Source: Deltaproteobacteria bacterium UBA6930
GTDB taxonomy: Bacteria > Myxococcota_A > UBA9160 > UBA6930
Assembly: GCA_002450755.1 (NCBI GenBank)
Contig: DKAI01000118.1
Span: forward strand, 23,454 to 31,395
Length of the DNA: 7,942 bases
Direction: 5' to 3'
A program made the translations under genes and the position numbers. The stretch's first letter is position 1, and every line of letters starts with the position of its first letter. The notes below the pieces were generated by a model. That model searched no databases and was not told the DNA's origin. It saw nothing but the letters and a program-made list of their open reading frames with translations. Below are positions 1 through 5,476 of the stretch, piece after piece.

Positions 1-664
1 TAAAACGTTCACCTTTCACGTTGGAGAAAGAATTCGAAGCTAGGGCAACTTTGAGGGCCTTTCTCGATTGTCGATCCAGGTTAAACGAAAACCTGGCAGC
101 GAATCGGGCCGCTCGGAAAGCTCTCGTTGGATCATCGCAAAAACTGTTAGCATGTAAAATACGGAGCTGCCGTCTCTTTAAATCTCTCACACCACCATAT
201 GGGTCGATCAAGGCTGCTCCACATGCTTTTGCCTCAGAGCTTAAGGCAAAGGCCATCGAGTTAATAGTAAAGTCCCTTCTGCCTAGGTCACCTGCTAAAT
301 CAGCCGGACAGACCTTCGGCAAACAGCCCGCAGAGGCATAAGTTTCGCTCCTTGTGCTAGCAATATCAAGCGAGCAACCTCCTACCTCAATACGCGCAGT
401 GCCGAATTTGTCATGAAGGACAACCCGGCCGTTGTGGGGGCTTGAATTGGTCGCGAGCTCACCAGCAAGACTCAGATCATTCGATTCAACGCACAAGTCC
501 AAGTCTTCGATCTTCTCTCCAAGAAACCAATCTCGCACCGGGCCACCAACTAAAAAAAGCCGAAACCTGTCCTCTTCTGCTACCTGTAGAACTCGTCTCA
601 ACATTTCATTTAATTCGGGAGACAAGCGCGCACGTAGACCCTGAATCGTTAGACGGCTAATCAA
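1..664 (-). CDS. cca: Class II CCA-adding tRNA nucleotidyltransferase (C-terminus outside window)
   Basis: The product adds CCA, or part of it, to tRNA 3' ends in the cytoplasm without a template. The reading frame is open from position 664 to the left edge, giving 221 codons; the C-terminal RNA-binding part is missing. Visible motifs: LVGGPVRDWFLG (residues 38-49), the metal-binding DLD (D54, D56), RRDFTINSMA (129-138), DPYGGVRDL (154-162) and DDPTRAFRAARFAARF (177-192). This order is the class II nucleotidyltransferase head and neck. The IASTRSETY and GCLPKV stretches before RRDFTIN fit tRNA nucleotidyltransferases better than poly(A) polymerase PcnB. I chose the TTG start at 664 because residues 10-18 (LRARLSPEL) resemble family N-termini and a GGTG lies 5 bases upstream; an ATG at 604 is the alternative. 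The gene follows xerD by 21 bases in the same frame. Whether it adds CCA, CC only or A only cannot be told from this fragment. Confidence 0.92.
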   Translation of the reverse strand, partial: MISRLTIQGLRARLSPELNEMLRRVLQVAEEDRFRLFLVGGPVRDWFLGEKIEDLDLCVESNDLSLAGELATNSSPHNGRVVLHDKFGTARIEVGGCSLDIASTRSETYASAGCLPKVCPADLAGDLGRRDFTINSMAFALSSEAKACGAALIDPYGGVRDLKRRQLRILHANSFCDDPTRAFRAARFAARFSFNLDRQSRKALKVALASNSFSNVKGERF

Positions 665-673
665 GGCCCCACC
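662..673 (-). promoter_or_regulatory. Probable ribosome binding site and TTG start of cca
   Basis: On the minus strand GGTGGGG (673-667) precedes the TTG codon at 664-662. GGTG at 673-670 can pair with the CACC of the 16S rRNA tail and leaves 5 bases to the start. The next in-frame start, ATG at 604, has no purine-rich site before it and would remove a conserved-looking leader. The site lies in the 21-base gap after the xerD stop. Confidence 0.5.
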
Positions 674-685
674 GATGGCAACGCT

Positions 686-1600
686 TCACCTGCCCTTTCC
701 CCTAGGATGCCTGGTTTCAACAGTCTCTCGTAGCCGTTCTCTGCTTACATGAGTATAAATTTGAGTCGTAGAGAGGTCGGCATGTCCAAGCATCGCTTGA
801 ACAACCCTAAGATCCGCTCCGCCTTCCAAGAGGTCTGTTGCAAAACTATGTCTCAGAGCATGAGGTGAGACCCTGTCCGGAGCAATTCCGGCCGAAACGG
901 CCACCTTTCTCAATCGAGAAAAGAAATTTTGCCTTGTCATCCCCGAACCTCGTCTGCTTAAAAACATCTCTTGAGGCGTCAAGTCATCTCGGACGCAAAG
1001 TTCAGGACGTCCATTCTCCAGATAAAGGCGAACTGCATCAAGTCCTTTCTCACCAAGAGGAACTACGCGCTCGTGCCCTCCTTTTCCTCGTACCTTAAGA
1101 ATCCCTCCTTTTCTATCGAATGCCGAAAGCCTTAATGATATAAGTTCACTTACTCGTAGGCCGGAGCCATACAAGACCTCGAGCATCGCTCTGTCTCGTA
1201 GACCTAAGGCTGTCCTGATGTTTACAGCGCTAAAAAGAGACTCTATCTCGCTGGCATTCAAAATTTTAGGCAACTTTTTAGGCAATCGGGGCGCTAGAAG
1301 ATCTTTCGTCGGATCCACTTCCAGCACACCCGTAGCCACCAAATGGCGAAAAAATCTTTTCAAGGTCACTAGTGCCCTTGCTCTCGTTGTTGCTGCATCG
1401 CCCTTATTTCGACACTCAACTTGATAATCTTGCAAATCACCTCGTGAAACTGTCTCTGGACCGCCTACCCGTCTCACGTTTTGCCACCTTGAGAACATTA
1501 GTAAGTCTTGATGGTATGCACTTACGGTACGCGGAGAACGTCCCTCTTCAACTCTTAGGTGATTTAAAAACGAATCTAGACCTCGATCCCAATCATTCAA
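686..1600 (-). CDS. xerD: Tyrosine site-specific recombinase XerD
   Basis: This 304-residue cytoplasmic recombinase is expected to resolve chromosome dimers at dif with a XerC partner. An N-terminal SAM-like DNA-binding domain covers about residues 5-90, with the family pattern RSPRTVSAYHQDL at 21-33. The catalytic domain has every expected residue: R149 (GSGLRVSEL), K173 (RGKGGHER), H247 and R250 (SPHALRHSFAT), H273 (LGHADLSTTQ) and the nucleophile Y282 (IYTHV). I call it XerD rather than XerC from family knowledge: the APRLPKKLPKIL linker, GADLRVVQAMLGHADLSTTQ, ERLRE after the tyrosine and an end in HPRGKGR parallel E. coli XerD, which ends in HHPRA. The start is TTG at 1600: the frame is closed by TAG at 1621-1619 and offers no other usual start codon before the conserved N-terminus. 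It overlaps glnD by 8 bases. Phage or integron integrase is unlikely given the operon setting and the close XerD match. Confidence 0.94.
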   Translation of the reverse strand: MNDWDRGLDSFLNHLRVEEGRSPRTVSAYHQDLLMFSRWQNVRRVGGPETVSRGDLQDYQVECRNKGDAATTRARALVTLKRFFRHLVATGVLEVDPTKDLLAPRLPKKLPKILNASEIESLFSAVNIRTALGLRDRAMLEVLYGSGLRVSELISLRLSAFDRKGGILKVRGKGGHERVVPLGEKGLDAVRLYLENGRPELCVRDDLTPQEMFLSRRGSGMTRQNFFSRLRKVAVSAGIAPDRVSPHALRHSFATDLLEGGADLRVVQAMLGHADLSTTQIYTHVSRERLRETVETRHPRGKGR

Positions 1601-4331
1601 AGTTCGAACCGCCGAGAGCTATCTCGATTAACTCTTTCTTTACTCGAGCTAGCTCTTCTTCGTTTTTAAGCTTAAGACCATCTCTTTTAAGGACATAAAA
1701 GGTATCAGCGACCTGATCTAAAACAGTACTTGCTTTAGAGACGTGAATATCTAGACCCCGGTTAGCTAAAACACGTGTCAGATCATACAAAAGGCCAGGC
1801 CTATCATCTGTCGTCACATCAATAACGGTATAAAGCTCTGATTCGACATTTGAAATTTCCACCTTCAAATCAGGACGATGACTAAGAACTCTTTGTGTTG
1901 ATAAACGAGAGTTCGATCTAAGTTGAACCGAGAGTCCTTCCTCTCCATTTTGAACCTTCTTAAGTCCCAATTCGAATTCATCCCATAATAATTCTCTCTC
2001 AGTTACCCCGCCTTTAGGCAGCCTAACTCGATACACTTCAAGAGCGATCTCGGTTTTCGTGGTATAAACCTGCGAATCTAAAATATTCACGCCTAGCAAA
2101 GTGAAAAGCCCTGCGACTTGACTATAAAGTCCTTCTGAGTCACGCATACACAGAACTACTTCGGAATGCCCCTGAGAAAGTTCTCTAGTTACCACAATAG
2201 CCCTACCTGTTTTTTCAAATCTTGCCACGGCTTCTGCGTGTCGGGCTATTTCAGATACCGTATGACTCAAAAAGTAACGACGAGGCATATCTTCAAAAAG
2301 AGAAACTACCTCATCATCCTCTAGACCTATAAGACGAATTTCTTCTAGTGCGCTAAATTGTCTCGCAGAATATTCGCGATCGATTTGTTCTTCAACAATA
2401 GACGACCCTCTCTCACCCGTCGCGAGGTAGTCAGCTACTCGATCATAAAGTTCTTGAAGCAGTTGTCCTTTCCATTCGTTCCATGCGCCGGGCGAAGAAG
2501 CACGAATATCAGCAAATGTAACTAAGTAGAGATTGTCTAAATTTTCGAGATCTCCGACTGTATCTGAAAATTCCATGATTACCTTTAAGTCTGAAAGATC
2601 TCTTCTTTGCGCAACGTGAGACATAAGAAGATGGTATTTCACAAGGAAGACTACGCGTTCTCTCCTTTCTTTCGAGACACCGAGACGTGCAAGGCAACTC
2701 TCTGCAAGCTGAGCTCCTCTATCCGAATGATCTCCTCCATATCCTTTCCCAATATCGTGTAGCAAGCAACCCCAAAAGACTACCGCGCGGTCGCCACTGG
2801 TCCTAATCAAGCGGGTAAGATCTGGCGCAATTTTTTTATGATCTCCTAACCAAAGTCGGCGAAGCTCTTGCACCAAAAATATAGAATGCACATCAACCGT
2901 GTACGTGTGATACATCACATGTTGCCATCTACAGACTATGTGTTCCCATTCTGGAAGGTATGCACTCAGCACTCCTATCTCGTTCATTGCCATCAAAGCG
3001 TGAGCAACCCGTTGGGGGGCCGAAAGTATTTTGTCGAAAAGGCTTCCTATCTCCGTATCTTCACGGAATTTTGAATCGATAAGATCCAAATGCTCTCGAA
3101 TTACACGTTGCGCGGAACGAGATAGAGTTACATCATATTCCTGAGAAATTGAAAATGCTTCCATAATGCGAGCAGGCTTTGCGATCACCTTTGCGGCGTA
3201 AGGGATATGAAGCATGCCGTCAGAGAGTTCAAAAGTGCTGGAGATCGTTTTTTTACTTCGAGCCTTGCGAGCGCTCTTATCGAGACCAAGCCTTGCCTCC
3301 TCAATGACACTTTGAGAGCCACTTCTAACGGAACGCGCGTGACGGTAATAGTCTCGCATAAACTGTTCTACCGGGAGTTCTCCAGGACCTTCATCTTGGT
3401 AGCCAAAACGAGTTGCGACGAGCTCTTGATCTTCAAAAGTCATCTGATCTATAGCAGAACCTTTTTCAATATGAAGTTCGTTTCGGACCCTCCAGAGAAA
3501 CTGCAAGGCCTGGTCGTAGGCAATCATTTCACCTTCAGTCAGTAGGCCCCTATGCAACATATCATTAGCCGAACTGAGACTTGGGACTGTCGCGCGCGCT
3601 ATCCAATAAGCCGTATGGTAATCACGAAGACCCCCGGCGCCCTCTTTGACATTTGGTTGGAGCAGATAGACAGACTGTCCAAACTTCTCATGACGTTCCT
3701 CCATAAAGGAAACCTGAGTTTGCAAAAATTCTTTCGGATTTCTAATTAGATCTCTCCAAACTCCTGATTGCAAATCGTGGTAAAAACGCGTTTCTCCGCC
3801 TAGAAAGCGAGCATCTAGGACATTCGTGGCCACAGTTCCATCAGCTTTGGCAAGCCTAATCGTTTCCTGTGCGGACCGCACTGCACTACCTACCTTCATT
3901 CCGGCATCCCAGAGCCAATGCTGAATCCTTTCTGCAACTATCGAAGCAAGAGACGTTAAAGGAGCTCCGTGCAAAAAAAGTAAATCTATATCCGAATGAA
4001 CCGAGAGTTCTCTCCTCCCGTATCCGCCAACTGCCACAACTGCGACGCTTTCTCCTGCTTCTCCACCGCTTGCGTAATAAAGTGATTCGGCTGAGCGCAC
4101 AAGCCGTCTTATAAGACGATCGATTCCATCGGAATTAATTTGATTGAGTCGTCCTCCTTCTTCTCCTCGAGAATGCAGATTGATCACGTACTTTTGGTGA
4201 GCAGAGATATAGTCCTGTACACTCTCCGTAATTTCACGATCAAACGAAGTAGCACCGCCTAACAGAGCATCTCTTTCCGAAAGAAAATCCTCTACAAGAG
4301 GAGCCGAACGTACGTTTTCCTCACTAACCAT
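1593..4331 (-). CDS. glnD: Bifunctional PII uridylyltransferase / uridylyl-removing enzyme GlnD
   Basis: GlnD is the cytoplasmic glutamine sensor of the nitrogen cascade: it uridylylates PII (GlnB/GlnK) when glutamine is low and removes UMP when it is high. The 912 residues match the usual full length. In order: a nucleotidyltransferase domain with GGYGRRELSVHSDID at 102-116 (D114 and D116 as metal ligands); the UTase-associated helical region with QPNVKEGAGGLRD at 225-237; an HD phosphohydrolase domain for UMP removal with H475, the H525-D526 pair in LLHDIGKG, H535 and probably D608; then two ACT domains, roughly 722-800 and 834-908 (the second with TDDRPGLLYDLTRVLA at 841-856), which bind glutamine. 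All key residues of both activities are present. The ATG at 4331 is the first possible start, because the amidase stop is in the same frame 9 bases upstream. No PII, glutamine synthetase or amtB gene is in the window, so its targets are encoded elsewhere. Confidence 0.97.
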   Translation of the reverse strand: MVSEENVRSAPLVEDFLSERDALLGGATSFDREITESVQDYISAHQKYVINLHSRGEEGGRLNQINSDGIDRLIRRLVRSAESLYYASGGEAGESVAVVAVGGYGRRELSVHSDIDLLFLHGAPLTSLASIVAERIQHWLWDAGMKVGSAVRSAQETIRLAKADGTVATNVLDARFLGGETRFYHDLQSGVWRDLIRNPKEFLQTQVSFMEERHEKFGQSVYLLQPNVKEGAGGLRDYHTAYWIARATVPSLSSANDMLHRGLLTEGEMIAYDQALQFLWRVRNELHIEKGSAIDQMTFEDQELVATRFGYQDEGPGELPVEQFMRDYYRHARSVRSGSQSVIEEARLGLDKSARKARSKKTISSTFELSDGMLHIPYAAKVIAKPARIMEAFSISQEYDVTLSRSAQRVIREHLDLIDSKFREDTEIGSLFDKILSAPQRVAHALMAMNEIGVLSAYLPEWEHIVCRWQHVMYHTYTVDVHSIFLVQELRRLWLGDHKKIAPDLTRLIRTSGDRAVVFWGCLLHDIGKGYGGDHSDRGAQLAESCLARLGVSKERRERVVFLVKYHLLMSHVAQRRDLSDLKVIMEFSDTVGDLENLDNLYLVTFADIRASSPGAWNEWKGQLLQELYDRVADYLATGERGSSIVEEQIDREYSARQFSALEEIRLIGLEDDEVVSLFEDMPRRYFLSHTVSEIARHAEAVARFEKTGRAIVVTRELSQGHSEVVLCMRDSEGLYSQVAGLFTLLGVNILDSQVYTTKTEIALEVYRVRLPKGGVTERELLWDEFELGLKKVQNGEEGLSVQLRSNSRLSTQRVLSHRPDLKVEISNVESELYTVIDVTTDDRPGLLYDLTRVLANRGLDIHVSKASTVLDQVADTFYVLKRDGLKLKNEEELARVKKELIEIALGGSNFE
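1598..1613 (-). promoter_or_regulatory. TTG start and weak ribosome binding site of xerD inside the end of glnD
   Basis: On the minus strand GGCGG (1613-1609) stands 8 bases before the TTG at 1600-1598; the glnD stop TGA follows at 1595-1593. The xerD start therefore lies inside glnD and translation is probably coupled. The site is a poor match to GGAGG, and with the TTG start this suggests modest initiation. The match is too weak to be certain. Confidence 0.45.
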
Positions 4332-4348
4332 CGATACTCACTGCCTCT
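4329..4348 (-). promoter_or_regulatory. Amidase stop / glnD start junction
   Basis: On the minus strand the amidase TGA (4340-4338) is followed by GTA, TCG and the glnD ATG (4331-4329), all in one frame. AGAGG (4348-4344) lies 12 bases before the ATG, rather far for a ribosome binding site, and TGAG (4340-4337) lies 5 bases before it. Such close spacing favours re-initiation by ribosomes that finish the amidase. Confidence 0.5.
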
Positions 4349-5462
4349 GGCGAACGCTCTCGTGTTTCGTCAAAAAACGATCTACGCCCCGCGCCATGTG
4401 TGTGCTTAAACTTTTGAGATACGCAGAATTCCTTAAGAGTTTCGCATCCTTCGGATTTGTCAAAAACCCTATCTCCACCAATACTGCGGGGATATCCGTT
4501 AAAAATAGTACTTGAAAAGGACCCTTCTTTACACCTAAATCAGCTACTGGTCCATGTTCGAGATGCAATCCTTGGGTCATAGCATCATGGAGGTTTCCAG
4601 CTAATTCTAGAGACACTCTAGCATTTTCAGAAATACGAAGACCTGCGATTGTTGTTTGCAGAGCATTCAATTTTGCAGGTATTGTACCGTTTTCTCTCGC
4701 GGCTACCCTCAGTGTTTGTTTATGGCTAGCCCTGTCCAGATAGTACGTCTCTATTCCTCTCACATTGCGACTAGGTGCAGCATTAGCATGAATCGAAAGA
4801 AACGCTCGTGCACCTTTAGCCTGAGCGATAGCTGTTCTTTCCTCAAGAGAAACCATTCTATCTGTAGTTCGAGTCATTGCTACCTCGAAGCCACGCTTCT
4901 CTAACTCTAGTTTCAAAAATTTCGACACTTTCAAAGTGACGTGCTTCTCTTTAACATCCGAAAGCCCTAATGCCCCCGGGTCCCGTCCACCATGACCAGG
5001 ATCTACAACAATCACAGACTTTATTTTTTTTGTTTCTTCTTCAATCTTTGTTTCGCCAGAAATTCCATATACGTCAATTACTACCCTTGAAGGATTCGAC
5101 AGTGTCAGTGATCGATGCCTTACATAACGATCCAATTCTAAAACTACCCTAGTACGTCTCGGCCTATTTCTTGCAGATCTAATTTGCCTTACGACTCCAT
5201 CTCCTACTTCGATCTTGACATTATCGGCTTTTACATCAATCAAATCGAAATAAAGGCGTTCCGGTCTACGTTTTTTGTTATCTGAGGGGAGGTAACGAAT
5301 AGTTGGCGAAACATCTCGCGGTACCTCAAAAACTACTCTCGTATAGTTTTCATATGCCCAGTGCCGAATTGACAGTTCTGATGGTGCAGCATTCGTACTT
5401 GCTGTAATAAAACAACAAAGAAACCCCACAAACCCTCCTCTTGCCAAGAGGGAGCAACTCAT
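4338..5462 (-). CDS. amiC: Exported N-acetylmuramoyl-L-alanine amidase, AMIN + Amidase_3 (AmiC type)
   Basis: This zinc enzyme cuts the bond between MurNAc and L-Ala in peptidoglycan, in the periplasm, where AmiC-type members split septal wall during division. Of 374 residues, about 1-26 look like a Sec signal peptide: a hydrophobic stretch from FVGFLCCFITA, then a likely cut after NAA (24-26). An AMIN domain, which targets related enzymes to the septum, covers about 30-133. The Amidase_3 domain begins at about 148: zinc ligands H157 (VDPGHGGRDPGA), E172 (KEKH) and H225 (SIHANAA), and catalytic E330 (VLVEIGFLTN). Residues about 245-300, holding ARENG, are an inserted segment where AmiB/AmiC enzymes carry an autoinhibitory helix released by EnvC or NlpD; that role here is inferred. 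The ATG at 5462 overlaps the mutS stop as TGATG, with AAGGA 9 bases upstream; a GTG at 5465 would add one residue. Family and location are clear; amiC rather than amiA or amiB is chosen from the domain layout. Confidence 0.93.
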   Translation of the reverse strand: MSCSLLARGGFVGFLCCFITASTNAAPSELSIRHWAYENYTRVVFEVPRDVSPTIRYLPSDNKKRRPERLYFDLIDVKADNVKIEVGDGVVRQIRSARNRPRRTRVVLELDRYVRHRSLTLSNPSRVVIDVYGISGETKIEEETKKIKSVIVVDPGHGGRDPGALGLSDVKEKHVTLKVSKFLKLELEKRGFEVAMTRTTDRMVSLEERTAIAQAKGARAFLSIHANAAPSRNVRGIETYYLDRASHKQTLRVAARENGTIPAKLNALQTTIAGLRISENARVSLELAGNLHDAMTQGLHLEHGPVADLGVKKGPFQVLFLTDIPAVLVEIGFLTNPKDAKLLRNSAYLKSLSTHMARGVDRFLTKHESVRQRQ

Positions 5463-5476
5463 CACATCACGTCCTT
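5460..5476 (-). promoter_or_regulatory. mutS/amidase TGATG coupling junction with ribosome binding site
   Basis: On the minus strand AAGGA (5476-5472) precedes the sequence TGATG (5464-5460), where the last base of the mutS stop is the first base of the amidase ATG. This is a typical stop-start arrangement for translational coupling. A GTG at 5465-5463 in the amidase frame is an alternative start one codon earlier. Confidence 0.7.

Noticed and set aside
21..341. Plus-strand open frame of 106 codons
   Set aside because: It lies wholly opposite the nucleotidyltransferase gene, whose catalytic motifs are clear, and its product shows no recognisable family motif.
1..604. ATG at 604 as the start of cca
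   Set aside because: It has no ribosome binding site and would drop the family-like LRARLSPEL leader. It remains possible but is less likely than the TTG at 664.
3207..3545. Plus-strand open frame of 112 codons opposite glnD
   Set aside because: It lies opposite an intact, conserved part of glnD and shows no family motif; its length is unremarkable for an antisense frame.
5388..5462. Lipoprotein signal at the amidase N-terminus (double cysteine at residues 16-17)
   Set aside because: The residues before the cysteines (G-F-L) do not make a lipobox, which needs a small residue just before the cysteine. A signal peptidase I site near NAA fits better.
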